Positions 12,570 through 25,452 of a stretch of 64,000 nt of DNA are shown here, in pieces; position 1 is the stretch's first letter, and each line of letters begins with the position of its first letter. This DNA comes from Parus major (taxonomy: Eukaryota > Chordata > Aves > Passeriformes > Paridae): assembly GCF_001522545.3 (NCBI RefSeq), contig NC_031770.1, positions 2,193,055 through 2,257,054 on the forward strand, given 5' to 3'. Under the pieces are notes generated by a model that was not told the origin of the DNA, made no database searches, and saw only the letters and a list, made by a program, of their open reading frames with translations. The translations under genes and the position numbers were made by a program.

Positions 12570-12945
12570 AGGCAGGACACAGTGAAAGAGACTCCAGCCA
12601 CCTCCTCCAGTGCTGCTATAACCTCCCTGACCAGGAAGGCTTTTTTAAAATCCATCCTGGCTCTTGCTACTTTCAGTCCATTGCTTTGTCCAGCAGAGAC
12701 AGGGAGATTTATCTATGTGAAAAGAGCAGTCTTGCTCCCAGACATCAGTGCCTCAGGCTCAGTAACCCATTTCCTTTAATCTTTGTGGGCCATATTTTCT
12801 GGGCTTCTGATTTATTCTCCCTGCTCTCCTCTAAACTGTGTCCTGCTCATTCAAATCTTTCCCAAATTGCATTGGCCCAAACAGGATGAAAAGCTCCAGG
12901 TGGGGCCTTCTGAGGAATGGGAAATCAATGCAGCTCCTCGCAGAT
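12570..12945 (-). mobile_element. CR1 LINE fragment (old, 5'- and 3'-truncated)
   Basis: Read on the plus strand, this segment follows the complement of the CR1 3' region in order. There is a GACTCCAGCCACCTCC-like block near 12590, CCTCCCTGACCAGGAAGG near 12621, an AAAATCCATCCTGG-like block, and CCATTGCTTTGTCC near 12677. It ends in TCCCTGCTCTCCTCTAAAC near 12820 and GCTCCAGGTGGGGCCTTCTG near 12893, the counterpart of the CR1 'actccaggtgtggcctcacc' box. The element therefore points along the minus strand. It is heavily diverged, lacks the terminal ATTCTRTG repeat and has no intact coding frame. CR1 is the dominant avian non-LTR retrotransposon. The overlapping plus-strand frames (12521-12889, 12783-13070) are by-products. 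Boundaries are approximate. Confidence 0.72.
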
Positions 12946-12959
12946 GTTCCCCAAGAGCT

Positions 12960-15900
12960 GCTCTCCAGGCACTAAAACTAAAGAGGGACATAAACAAGGT
13001 TTTCTCTACAAAATATTGGAGGCTGTGTTGTCTCAGAAACCAGCAGTGGACTGAAGAGGGTCCTTACTGAAGTGACACAAGCAGCATTAGCATGAATCCC
13101 ATCATGTTCTCATATTTCCCTTTTTCCTACACAGACAGGAATATTACCACAAGGGGAAGAGAAACGTGTTTTTACATTTCTCTGTATGCAGCCCTGTTGA
13201 TCTTGTCCAGGAAAAAATGTGTCAACCATTAGATTCTATTTTTGAAGCAAGAGGTCCTTCCAATTCAGCAGGATCAAACCTGTCTTTAAGAGTGTGTAGC
13301 AAATAAATCACCTGAAAAATCTCTGTACAGAAAAATCAGCAAGTTTAGTGAAAGTTATTAACTCCAATTTCCCCAAGAAGACACAAATACTGTATCTGCA
13401 CCCATGCTGTCAGCATTGATGCAGATTTTATTTTAATGTCATACAGGGACTGGTGTTATCATTGAGCATGTTGGTTGTAAATAGAAAATGCCATCGATTT
13501 GATGAAGAAAAAATAGATTTTCTTTCCATCTCCCATTGCAGAAAAGATTAGGAATTGTAGAATTTGGAAGTATTTTGCTTCAGAGCAGGGAAATCTGTGC
13601 ATGTTCTTCTGAGAAGTGCAGTGAGTTTGTATCGTGCTGTGATCTAACGTAGCCAAGTGTGATCCTTCAGAGCCGATGCCACAGGACCTTCCCTGGTTTC
13701 TGTTTTGCAGATGAAATGTTCCCCTCCTGATCCACCAGCAGTGTTTAATCCCCTGGATACAGCTTGGGTTGAATGAACTGCCAACAATTGCAGGGAACTG
13801 CTGACCAACAGACACCACGGTCAGGATAAAATCAAATGCAGCGGTCAACACTCTGAGGTTTGATATTTCTTCTTGTCACTCTAGCCAATTAATCAGGAAC
13901 TATTTCTTAATGAGTGGACTGCCAAACTGGTGTGATTATATCCTTTGAAGTAAAAGTAGGTCTCAATCTGCCTATTTGATTTTTATTTTTGCCTTTTCCT
14001 TAAATCAGCAAATCCTCTACATAGCCTCTTGCTGATTTTAAGAGGCATATGGTTCTTAATCCAGCGGTGTATGAATTATGGCAGTAAATGGCTTTGAAAG
14101 TGCCTCGAAAGCAAAAATATGGAAATTTCCCCCCCAAGAGACCAGGATGAGCAGTCATTATTTTTGCGATTGCAGAGAACACTGCCCAAGTGTTCCAAGA
14201 CTCCGTGTGTGTAATTGTTTGTCTCTTTCTTGCTTTGAAGTATTTTTTTTTAACAGCAAAACCTCAGGCACACTCAAGGACAGCTTCCACAGCTTGGTCA
14301 AGAACACCAGCGTATCTACATATTCACTAAGTCATAAATCTTCTATACTTTGGCTATGCATATATGACACATGACCCTTATTTCTCCCTTGTGGTCGCAG
14401 TCTGAGAGACAATAGAGGTCCACTAAAGCACACAGCTTCCCTCTCAGGTAATATTTCATATATATCTCTTTACAGCCACCAACACATCAAGGTAACTGAG
14501 CAGCAGTCTGGGAGGGGAGTTTAACCATAATTGTCTGAAATTGTCTAATTTGGATAAAATGAGCAAGAAAATTCCCTCAGCTATTTGTTAGTATAATAAT
14601 GTCATCTATATGTTTCCTGCCTCGTGGTGTTCTGCTTTGTAAAGGGGAATGAACTGTAGTCTGAATCCTTTGGATATTTGGTTCGATCTGGCTGTCAGAC
14701 ATTAATTAGTTTCATAGCAATCTCTCACTGCTGTCTTGTGGAAAGACAGCAAGACTGAAAAATAAGCCAGGATGACAAAGGGAGAGCTTGACTTGCTTCT
14801 GACCAAAGAAATCTGTCATTAAGAAAAGGTTCAGAACTCAGATCTGAGGCTCCTTTGCCTGCCTTGTGGGAGTACAGATGACTGGATTAAAACATTAATG
14901 TGTTATTATACACCAAATTGTCTCCTCAAAGAATGGTCTATTTGCTCATTTATTTCTATGTACATAAACAACTGGAGAGAGGGAGATTTCCAGGGCAGGA
15001 ACTCAACCATGCAACTCTCACTAATGACAGTGGCTGTTAGGCAGCCAAAACCTCGAACGAGGCTTCCAAATTAACCTTAAAATAACATTACTGAGGCCTC
15101 AGTAGCAGCTCTGCAGTTAAATCCATATTAAAATTTGCACTTGGAGCATCACTAATGTCCCAGGATTTCCTACTCAAATTGCTTTGCATCACCTCCCTAT
15201 TTTACATGCCGAGGTCTAATTCTCTGCTTTGGAGCAGCATCCTTTAACATGGGTACAAAGCACATTTGCAGCAGCAGCAGAAAAGTGCTGCTACAGAGCA
15301 CAGAGTCGTGTCCTAACTCTCCAGGAGACAAGGGAATTTGCCCACGTGTATTTAAATATATTAACTTTCCCTCAAAAAGAAATTTAACCTGTTCCATTAA
15401 AAAATCTGGAGCCATTTTGCTATTTTTTCACATACTTGGTGATTCCTTCCTTCTATACCTTATCCTTCATAGTTCCTAAGCCTCTGTAAATAAAGCAGTT
15501 TTATTTACATTGCTAAGTAGAGACACTGCAGTTTTTAAAATGTTGATTGACAGGTTGAGTTTTTACATGGAAAATGTATATCAGGCTTACACAATACTAC
15601 TCTGCAGAAGTAGGCATGATGATAAATTTCTGGTTGGTTTAAAAAAAAAAAAAATTAAAAAAAAACACAGTGGAGAAAAAAAGGAGGGGGACTAAACTAA
15701 TCAAGGCTTCTTTGAAACATTTCATCCCCAGAGTGTTTTAAAGGACAAGTCGCAAGACTGGGGCTCTCTCAAAGAGATCATAAATATCTAGAGGAGTTTT
15801 GAAATGCCCCTTTAAGGGTGCTTGCTGTCCTAAAATTCCTGTATAAGTGTCCCTCATTCTCTGACATAATCCTGCAGTGCATCCCACAAGACTTTGTGCT

Positions 15901-18355
15901 TAACCTCAACTACAAAACGATGGTGAGATCATTAAAAGTCAGGTTTCACTCAAGTACGAAGAACATGCCAGATTCCTTGCTCAGTTTTTATAGGATCTTA
16001 TTCTGCCTCCAACAATTTCAACATTAGCTCCTCAGACCCCTGGGAGACACTAAAGAGATTTTTGTAGGCAGCTCTGAGTGCTATTTACCGACACATTTAC
16101 CACAAAACTGAGACCAGCTACTGGGCAAGAGCTTCCCTGTTGGGAGAAGGAAGTAGCCCTTCTCCCAAAATATTCCAGATGCTCTGTCACTCTGAACCCT
16201 AAATCAGGTTGGGGTGGCAGAGACATTGGGTGTTTTCTGAGATGGCTTTTTGAATTATGTCATGGGAAAAAAAAAATCCCTTCACTTGATTTATTTACAG
16301 TCTCTCTTCCTCAAAGGAAATTCAAATATCATGCATTAGGAAAAAAAAAAATAAAAAATCCCAGGCAACTGCAGTACAGTTAGAATTTTAAAGGCTGTGT
16401 TAAAGAGAGATTCCCAGATCCATGAGCACTTCTGAACTCGGTGCTCACACCCCAGTATCACCTGGGCCAAAACACGTTGGGCCACATTTCACAGAGTCAC
16501 TTTCTGCTATTGCAGCCCCATGAGGGGCTGTAGGAAAAGCAGGACTGTAGGAAAGGCCAGCTACAGCTCTTTCCAAATCTCCAGCAGATTGTTTCCTGGT
16601 CTGTGGGTAAAGACACTTTCGATTCCATCCAAACTGGTTCACACGTTTTCTTAATAAGAACTCATGTCAAAACGTTTCAGTTGTCAGAATATTCACCTCT
16701 GAGCCTGAGCTTGTAAGTACAAGTCCACACATTAGTTTACCCATCAATATCCTGTCTGTATTTTTGTCTGTGCATTCCTAAAGTGCCCATCACCCTGATG
16801 CAGAGGTGCCAGTGCAAATTCTCACCCCGTGTTAGTTTGACAGCGCTGTCATCAGGGCTGGCTGGGCTTCAACTGAAATACAAAGCCATGGCTACTCCTG
16901 TCCAGCTCTGGGAGCTACTCTGGAAGTTGGTGGCTCCATGACAAAAGACACAGCAGGTCTAGTCCCATGCTCAGGTCACCCTTCCCTTCTACAATAAAAC
17001 AGGTTATAAATCCCAAAGCTGAGCATAATCCTCATCACTGGGGAGGCTGGGAGATGGTTCACATGGGAAAACTCACTGGCAAGGTCTTAGGAAGACTTTT
17101 AGGTATGAGGAAAACAACCTATATAAATAAAACCTCTTCTGTCTTTTATCCTCCATCATCTTCCCAGAAAAAGCCATCTTTGTGTTCAGACAGCAACTAG
17201 AAGAGATATAAAAGAAAGCTCCTACAGCACCAGCACCACTTGAATGGCTGAATGCAGAATTAGAAACAGGCTTCGCTTCCAGGTGCAGACAGATGTCTGA
17301 TGTGAAGATATTGGCTGTCTCTCACCAAAAGTGACAGGCATTTTGGTAAGGCTTTTCTTAACAGATGGCAAAACTTGGGTCCTACCGATTGCTGCAGGAT
17401 CTGGAGGCACTCAGCACTCAGCAGGATCAGGCCCAAACATGGGGCTCAACACCAGGTTTCATCCACATTGTTAAGAAAAGTTATTGGTGTGAAAAGGGTG
17501 TTCAGGCACTAAGCATCAGATTCAGGGGGAAAGAAAAGACCAACAAACCTTAGCAGCGTATTGTGATGTTTTCTTTTGTATACCGTATCAATGACTGTGT
17601 GGTGTGCTCCCTGAAAACCCAGCCCTTGGTAATTGTCAGGGAACTTCATTCTGAGTGCAGGCTCTACTGGAAATTAATTGCTTCAGTGCAATCTGAACCA
17701 CATCATAAATGTCATGTAGAAGTTGCAGGGAGTGAGGAGGCAATGACAGCTCTATCCGCACTGTTTCATTTAAAGGTGGGTAAAACACACTGCGACAGAA
17801 GTGCTCTTCATCAATAATTTAGTCCGCAGTGTAAAGCCAAGCCTTGCCAAAGATGCCAGGGGAGCAGCTACCTCCCTGGTTTTAATGACACCAGCAGGGA
17901 GGGGTTGAGGGGCCAGCTCAAATCAACATTCATTGCACATCTGGGCATGTCGGCAGATGAAGATATCTAGGACTGAGCTGACAGGACAAAGGGTTGAAAA
18001 AAGAAGTGTAACCTAGAAAACCTTTACTTTGAATTCTTTGTATAAATTCAAGGGGGATGACAGTTCCTAAGGTCATCTTACATAATAAAACTACAGTGAT
18101 CTACATAGAGAATTTTAACTCTTTCCAGCACATAATCAAAGCAACCGCAAGTTAAGTTTATATTATTCACTTTATGAATGTAAAATGCAGAATCCTTAAT
18201 TCTCTGAAAAGAACTGTTTTAATGAGCAGAATGTTAACATTTATATGCCTGACTTCATTGCAATAACCCTAATTATAGTAGCACTGAAGTCCCACCGTAC
18301 TGGAGGGTCACTGGAGTTCCCATTATAACCCTTATCTTTGGGGAGTTGAACGTCT
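12960..18355. other. Non-coding, nothing recognised
   Basis: AT-rich, unique-looking sequence with only short open frames (130 codons or fewer), none with a recognisable domain. The frame at 17563-17817 (84 codons, plus) lies in a stretch with reasonably even base composition, but it has no splice context that I trust. A-rich tracts lie at 15641-15665 and 16340-16357. Confidence 0.45.
15641..15665 (+). repeat. A-rich tract (A14-TT-A9)
   Basis: Fourteen A, two T, then nine A. No transposon or retrocopy body is recognised upstream, so it is annotated only as low-complexity sequence. Confidence 0.88.
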
Positions 18356-18359
18356 TTGC

Positions 18360-18805
18360 CATTTCCCAGCGCGTCGCCTGAGACTCGCCAAGCAGGTCAG
18401 CGCTGGTTTGCTCCTTCAAATTGTTGTTTTACAGCACTTTCCTTTGGTTCTTAAACAGCTTCTGCTTGCCAAAAATCTGAGTTTTTACTGCGTTGATGAC
18501 AGTCTCCACACAAAAGCCTATCCATTTGCTCTGAGGAGAATACGACATTCAGGTGCGAGGAGACGGATCCATCTCCGCAGCAAACTCCGTATCCTCACCC
18601 CGGGAGGTTACAAAGCCATGTAGTTACAACATGGTTGAAGCTATCCTGACTTGCAGGGTTCTGGCAGAGCTTCCAGGCACTAACCCGACATTCCAGGCTA
18701 TACATTGGATGCCTGTGATTTGGCTGAGGGGTGAGGACTCGTCTCATCCGAGAGCGAAGCTGCCACCTCCATCCGGAGAGCAAATTCCTTTTGTGCGGGC
18801 AAGAG
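18360..18805. promoter_or_regulatory. CpG-enriched segment of unknown role
   Basis: CpG dinucleotides cluster here against a CpG-poor background. About five fall within 18369-18405 (AGCGCGTCGCC, ACTCGCC, CAGCGCT). About a dozen more lie at 18490-18800, including GTGCGAGGAGACGGATCC, ATCTCCGCAG, CACCCCGGGAGG and CATCCGGAGAGC. GC content is only moderate, so this is below a classic CpG island. No exon or known repeat is recognisable. Candidate explanations are a conserved enhancer, a minor promoter or an unrecognised young repeat. Confidence 0.25.
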
Positions 18806-18809
18806 CAGC

Positions 18810-20829
18810 TACAAAAAGCAACCACTTCCACCTCCAACATTGTCCATCAAATGCTGCCTCTGCAACAGAAATAATCCCCACTGCTGGCAAGTTCAGACTA
18901 AATTATTTAACATCACAGTACCTGCAGCTATAGCTGAAGGCTGTTGAAAGCATAGAATTGTTTTTTCCTTATCCAATGAAACTATGGAGTTAATTCTTTT
19001 CTGCTCACATTTTAGATGAAATATTAGGTGCTTTCCATGATCTTTAAAGTCATCTAGACCACACCAGAGCTGTGCTTACAGCATAAGATTCATCCATGAC
19101 AACTTCATTGAGGACTACTGCAGGTTTTACTCCCAGTGGGGGTCATATGGGAAGGTGACAAACAGAGGAATCCGGGGAATACGGGAGGTGGCATCTCTCC
19201 TAATTGCATCTGACATTTCACTTTCATTTTCCTAGCCATCCAGAGGTACAGAGCGAGTAATCCAGCTGTTAATAATAATGTTAAAATGCTAATGGCACTA
19301 GGAAAGCCCTCTGAAAGTACTGCAGAAGAGGTATAACATTTACATTCTGGAGAAGTTAAACACTACATGTAGACAGATCATCACTGGCTCAGGTGATGAT
19401 TTCCAAGAGGGAACTTGAATAAGAGTAGGTCATAATAATTATATTTGGTGTCTGTGAGTAGAAAAAAACCTTCCTATGTCCATCCTCAGAAAGGAAGACG
19501 CTTGTGCTTGTTCCTCCCTGCTGTGTCTCCCCTGGAGGCCTGGCTGTTCCTCAGGGAAGGTGCAGTGATGCTGGATGCCCTCGGAACAGCATCACGAGAT
19601 GAAAGCCTCTGAGATGACAGCGATACTTTCCCCTCCACGCAGCATCAGAGCCTGTGGCCACTGCAAGCTGCCAAAGCAAGTCCCTTATTGTCACAGTGTG
19701 CCCTGTTCTGAGTGTCACCAAGGGAAACCCGCCCTTCCACACCGTGTCCCCCAGCATCAGGAACACATGGATGATGTTTCATGCTCAGTGGTTCTCACTA
19801 TCACTGTTTGTGCTGGTGGATTAAAAGGAAAGGTGACCATAATCTGAAAATCAAACCAGGATTACGGTGAGCTCTCTAAAAGCACCTGAATTATGCTGTT
19901 CACCATAAATGTAAGATTTACCAGAAACGTCATTTTAAAGCCTATTCCAGTGTTTCTTTGCTTGGTGCCTTGCTTTTGGGAAGAAGCCTGGATTTTAAAA
20001 CTAAAATTTAAGCTGTGCTTCCTTCCCTGCTGAATTGCAGAAAACTAGGAGCCCTAATTATAATAAACTCTGATAATAATAGAATCCCACATTACTAATG
20101 TGCACTCAGAGAGATTCAAATGAGGGTGTGCATGTGCACTGGGAAAGGATAAGCACAAAGCCATAAGTGGCAGACTTTTCTTTCCAAGTGCCAGGCTAAG
20201 CAGAGCCATTTTACAAACACAGGCACCAGAAGAATGGAATTTCAAAGAAGGATGATCTTCACCCACAAACTCGGCTCTGAGGAGTGTTTTTAAGGACAGG
20301 CTCTGTCCCACCGTGCCCCCCATACACATTAACACCCCGTTTGAGTGGGGTGTGAGGGCAGGGAGGTGTCTGAGCAGCTCCTCAAGAGGCAAAGCAGCAG
20401 AGGTTCAGGACCCCTTAACTGCAGCAGTCAAGTGCATTAACTTGTTTAATTTTCCCCGGCGATTGCCAGACTCCCAGCTGGTGCAGCCTGGCACAGCTCC
20501 ATGGATTTCAGCAGAGCTACTACAACTGACACGAGCTGGGGATCTGGCCCAGCTTCCCAATTTGTCAGAGCTGGCCATTCTTAGGACACTCTCCTGTCCT
20601 GTTCAAATTGTCACTGTGGGCTTCACAACCTGCAGAGTTGTGACAATCCACCCCAGCCACCCTTCTGCATCTTCACTCTCCTTCTTCTGCCCATTGCAGA
20701 ATTCCTCCAGGATTAACATCCCAGTAGCGAGAGCTGAACCCCACAATGAGACAAAATGAACTGGTTACACCAGAATTTCTAACTTTGGGAAGGAAAAGAG
20801 TTTGAAAAAAATCCAGCTTTAGAAAAAGA
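18810..20829. other. Non-coding, nothing recognised
   Basis: Unique-looking sequence between the CpG cluster and the solo LTR. Open frames of up to 148 codons (20313-20759, plus) have no domain I recognise. The stretch 19200-19340, with AATTGCATCTGACATTTC and TTAATAATAATG motifs, is a plausible but untested conserved element. Confidence 0.45.
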
Positions 20830-20834
20830 AAGGG
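20830..20834 (+). repeat. Target-site duplication, left copy (AAGGG)
   Basis: AAGGG immediately before the LTR. The identical pentamer follows the LTR at 21320-21324. Five bases is the expected duplication length for ERVL-type integrases. Confidence 0.85.
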
Positions 20835-21319
20835 TTTGTCTGGGACAGAGTTAATTTCCATCCCAGTGGCTGGTGCAGGCTGTGGTTTGGATTTTGGGTG
20901 AGGATGACACTGACAGCACTGGGATGTTGCAGTTGTTGCTGAGCAAGGCTCACCTTCAGTCAAGGACTGCTGAGTTCCCGTGCCCTGGCAGTGAGGAGCT
21001 GCACAAGGAGCTGTGAGGGAGCGTGGCCAGGACAGCTGACCTGGCCAGAGGGATATTCCATCCCCTGGGATAACAGGGACAGGATAAACTAGGAGAAAAC
21101 TGAAGGGAAAGCTGGTCAGGGGCCCCTGCTCCAAAACAGTCTTGGCATCACTTACTCTGTTTATTTTCCCCCCTTCCTTTTCTGTTCTATTAAACCATCT
21201 TTACCTCAACCTGCAAATTTTACTCTTTTTTTTTTCTGAATCTCTCCCCCATCCCACTGAAAGGAGGGAGTGAGGGAGTGGCTGTGGTGTTTTGCTGCCT
21301 GCAGGGTTAAACCACAACA
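20835..21319 (+). mobile_element. Solo LTR, avian class III (ERVL-like) endogenous retrovirus
   Basis: This is a 485-bp element on the plus strand. It starts TTTGTCTGGGACAGAGTTAA and ends GGGTTAAACCACAACA, the latter typical of a widespread family of avian ERVL-type LTRs. It is flanked by the direct repeat AAGGG at 20830-20834 and 21320-21324, the 5-bp target-site duplication expected of this class. The 5' terminal TG appears mutated to TT. A pyrimidine-rich stretch precedes an ATTAAA polyadenylation signal at 21189-21194, followed by TTTACCTCAACC and a CTCTCCCCCATCCCACTG block known from the 3' parts of these LTRs. No gag, pol or env sequence, primer-binding site or polypurine tract adjoins it, so it is a solo LTR left by recombination between two LTRs. 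The minus-strand 153-codon frame over it is a by-product. Confidence 0.92.
21189..21194 (+). terminator. LTR polyadenylation signal (ATTAAA)
   Basis: ATTAAA hexamer within the LTR, in the context TTCTATTAAACCATC. This is where avian LTRs of this family carry their polyadenylation signal, marking the R/U5 side and confirming plus-strand orientation. Confidence 0.6.
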
Positions 21320-21324
21320 AAGGG
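21320..21324 (+). repeat. Target-site duplication, right copy (AAGGG)
   Basis: AAGGG directly after the terminal ACAACA of the LTR; perfect match to 20830-20834. Confidence 0.85.
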
Positions 21325-21475
21325 TTGCAGAACAGTAACTATCTAACAAAAGAACCTATCCCAGTAAAAGTGACACTGCAAACAGCTCAAGCACTGAAAA
21401 CAGTTATTTTATACGGCATAAAAATCAGCAATTTTACAAAGAAATGACTGTGAAGTACATAATAGTGCTACTTCT

Positions 21476-21508
21476 GGAAAAAAAAAAAAGAAGAAGAAAA
21501 AGAAAAAA
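21476..21508 (+). repeat. Polypurine tract (A-rich with GAA units)
   Basis: GGA12 followed by GAAGAAGAAAAAGAAAAAA. A pure purine run of about 33 bases, some 155 bp after the solo LTR. It is too far from the LTR and on the wrong side to be its retroviral polypurine tract. Confidence 0.85.
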
Positions 21509-24500
21509 CTCTATCAAAGCCTGCATCCTCCCCCCAAGCAAATGCCCATCATGCAGCCCAATAGGCTTAATCTGCCATAAAGCCAAATACTTCCCAGAGG
21601 AGGTGATCGTTAGTTTGAACATTAATTTCCCTTCCCTTCTTCTTGTGTATCCATTAAATGGAATAACAAGAAATGTTCATGGCCATAAGGTGTGTTTGAT
21701 GGCAAGGAGTAAAAGAAAATGTGCAATTAAAAGATGTAAATGATAAACTGCACAACTTTCTCAGCTGGCTTGACCAATAGGTGGGACTTGTGGGAGATGC
21801 AGGTTTCGTTCTCCCGTGTCGAGGTCAATGAACTGCAGAGACCCAAGGATGGCAAAAGTTGGAGGGGAAGAGAGAAATTATTAATGCTGCATCTTCTCCT
21901 TGCTCGCTTCGATTTGCAGAACATGTTTCTTGAATGAGTTTGAAGCCCAACATATAAAAAGCTGACTATTTATATATTTGATTCTTTAAAAGCAATTAGG
22001 AATACAAAGCAGATGGTACGGCATTGTAGATTTCCCTTTTCATATTGCTTAAGCACTAGAGATCAATAAGTCTAATATAAACAGATGATTTCCATAGCAG
22101 GGTTTATAATTAGCTGGCACTGAATGTGTCCAAACTCTAAAATAATTAGCAGAAGCATGTGGCACACCATTAAAACCTTGTGGCTTGTCTGCATTTACAT
22201 TTATAATTATTAAAGTTAATTATGATGCTTGTGGTGTGGTTCCAAGCTCCTTTACAACTTAGATTAAATATTTTTTCAGTCCTACTTTTTCTTTCAGCAC
22301 CACCAAATGCCAGCACTTTCAACAAACCCCATTTCATCAAAAAGAAAAAATGGAGGTTATTTTTATAGGAATGACCTGAATATTTTCCTAACTAACACTT
22401 TTATTTTTCTAAAGGGACGTGACACAGGAATTGAGTAACTCAGCATTTTGGCAAGAAAAAAAAATCCTGATTAGACATAACGATTTTAAGGTTGCCTAAG
22501 AAAACCTTTATACTTAAGCCTGAAGTACCGTTTTAAATAAAGTTCAAACAAAGAGAAACCATTTAGTAATCAGAACATTTCAATGACATTCAAGACCTGA
22601 CAGTAAAGTAAATCTTCATTTTATGTGTCCTGAACCTGGGCAAATCACCATGAAAAAGGCAGCATGACTGGGTGTAAACATCATATATTGGGCAAAGACT
22701 TTTGAAGGTCCAGTTTGGGTTTACACATCTCTTCCCACAACCTAGGCTACAGAAATCTCAGTTGATCTACCTGGTCACTCATGAAAAGAATTTTCATTAA
22801 CATTCATCATTAAGACATTTTGTGACACATCCAGAACCCCAAAGAAGTTGCAGTGCTTGCATAATGTATTTTCTCAATTATTCATTTCCCTGAATTTTTT
22901 CTTTCCTTTAGTGCAAACAAAGCTGAATTCCACATTGCCACACATGTGGCTGAGTGAAATGGGATGGATGCCCTGAGGAGGGCTGGACCTGTGGGACATG
23001 AAATTCTGGAGGACACACCCTGTGATTCAAGGCCATCACTGTACTGGGCAGACATGTAAAAATTGATTTAATTTACCAAATTGCCTCATCCTGTAGGATT
23101 AGGAGAGAACAGCAACTCTTCCATTGCATGACAATGAAATCCCTAAAATTTCTGCAGCCAGCTCCCCCCTGAAAACCTTGCAGTGACACGGACACCATCT
23201 CTGCTCTCCCTGCAAGCACAGCCACCACGGGGGCCGGCACACAGGGAACGCTTTGGGCAGCAGAAAATGCCACAGGAACCAAACACCAGTGGGAATCATT
23301 CCCACCCACCATTCCCAGAGAGAGCAAAACCTAAATCTTTGCATACAAGTGGTTTAGATCAGCTGCTGGAGGTTACTGGATGCAGCAGATACCTGAGAAC
23401 AGGGCACAACTCTTTACCTCAACAGTGCTACTTTTAATCCTAGGGTTTTTTTTTTTCAATACAAGGAAATAAAATGTTAAAGGCCTCAGAGAGGATTAAG
23501 ATTACATTTTACAGAAACAGAGCCTTGCACCTCCCAGGTGGTATTTCACAGGCACAAGTACTCCCATTTCTGAAATCACTATATCTATTCGATTTCTACT
23601 GCAGAGAAACCTCCCCCCACTTTTAATGCATTTCTGTTCTTCATATAACATGTCCATCATGAACTTCTTGGCCCTCGTTCTTGTTTCCCCTGGCTCAGGC
23701 CAGACCTGGAGATGTCTGGAATGTGACAAGGCAGTATTAGCCTGCCAACTATATTCTGTTAGCAAATTTATTTTCTTCTCCTAGACTGATGATAAAAATG
23801 TCATGGTGTGATGCTTTAGCAGGCCCAAGAGCTGCCCACCTACAGCTGCAGGGCTTGAAGAGAGCTCGGAGCCAAGAACGCCATAAGGAGAGCAGACAGC
23901 AACTCCACCAACTTTGCTCCTTCTGCATTGGTTATTCTCCTGCTAAATGATGCAATGTGACCCCCTCAGGGATTCCAAGTCTGATCATGTTTTTCTCACT
24001 ATTTTTTCTTCCCTACTTCCTCCTTCTCCTTGACTAAAGCAGCCCAAACTGCTGAATTTTTCATGAAAGAGATAATATCATTGTACATAAGATAATGGCA
24101 TTCAAATACATCCATCTGCTTGTTAGCTCTGACTACATCGATTGTGTTTCTTCTGAAAGAATATTTACCAAAAGGGGGGTGAAAAAAAAAGGAAAGGAAA
24201 AAAGGGTTCTCTTTTGTGGCATAAAATATGCACATTTTCATAACTGAAATACAAAATCCCTTTTACATACTTTAGATAAGAGAACAAAATGAACTGAGAA
24301 ATTAAGAAAAGCACCCTTGAGGTCTTGCCAGGACAAAAGTATTTCCTCCTTCCAATATTTCATTAAAAATCTAGACAGGTTTTACACTAAAACACTGTTG
24401 ATTTTTTTTTTTTTTCTTTCAGTAAACAATATCTTGTTTCAGAGGTGAAATACTGCACGCCAATGATTGGGATTTTTACTAGCCGAAAAGTTTTCAAACG

Positions 24501-25427
24501 TGGTCTAGAGGATTACACCTAAGGCATCCAGTCTATCTCACTTTCCCATAAAAACTGCCCAACCTAAAGTAATTCAATTTATCATTTTATTCCTTTTTTT
24601 TGGCTATTCCAACAACACAGAGTAAGACCGTAAAATATGTGATATCCAATTACTGAAAATGTGATGAAAAATTACTCTCAAAAGTAGGACAAGCGAATAT
24701 ATTTACTGGATTTCAGATGCTCCAGATAAAAAGGATAGCGAGATAAAAACTGCCTATCAATTTTACACACACTGAACTGCTTCCACTTCATTTCCTATAG
24801 GTCGTGTACAACCAGCCCGGCTTTTGAAGTTTCATTTCAGCAAACAATATATTCTAATTGCCTTGTTTACATTTATTACCGCCACGTCCTCAACTCTGAG
24901 ATGTTCTTTGTGCTCTTCCTGTGACCTGTTTAGTGCGGCAGCTCCCCTGGAGCTCCTGCCACCTTGGTTGGGATTTGAATAAGTCCTGTTTAAAGAACAA
25001 CTGCTGAACCAAAGGCTGCCTTTTTCCCACCGCCCTGAGCACATCTCAGTGCTCGCTGCTGAAATGGCAAACACGGCAATTAAATGGAAATGACAGCAGT
25101 TGATCTGATTATTTCCTTCCTTCCAATCTCCTTTTTATTATAAGTTTGCATATTAAGGAAGCAGGAGGGAACAACCCCCCTGAACGTTTGTCCCTTTGTT
25201 TGCTGGGGAGGAGGCCTGTGCACAGTGGGCCTCTTGCAGGGGTTTCTGGAATGGGGGAACGGGAAGAAATCCCAATCCACAGGGAACTTGCACGTGGCAA
25301 AGCCTCCAGCCCACTCCCCTGTGCGCTTCGCTCCCGGCTCCCAGGAGTCAGTGACGGCAGCTCTCCATTCCCCATCAACTTCCCCATGAACTTCCCATGC
25401 CTTCTCAGAGAGCTGTGCAAGGAAAAA

Positions 25428-25452
25428 TGGCTCCAGGCTCCTCCTGGAGCCA
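25428..25452. other. Perfect 10-bp inverted repeat, 5-nt loop
   Basis: TGGCTCCAGG, the loop CTCCT, then CCTGGAGCCA. All ten pairs are Watson-Crick, seven of them G-C, so the RNA of either strand would form a stable hairpin. The arms are too short for a microRNA precursor. It lies inside the 231-codon minus-strand open frame. Confidence 0.8.

Noticed and set aside
12521..12889. 122-codon plus-strand frame
   Set aside because: It lies on the antisense strand of an old CR1 fragment.
20673..21134. 153-codon minus-strand frame
   Set aside because: It overlaps the solo LTR in antisense; LTRs of this family do not encode protein there.
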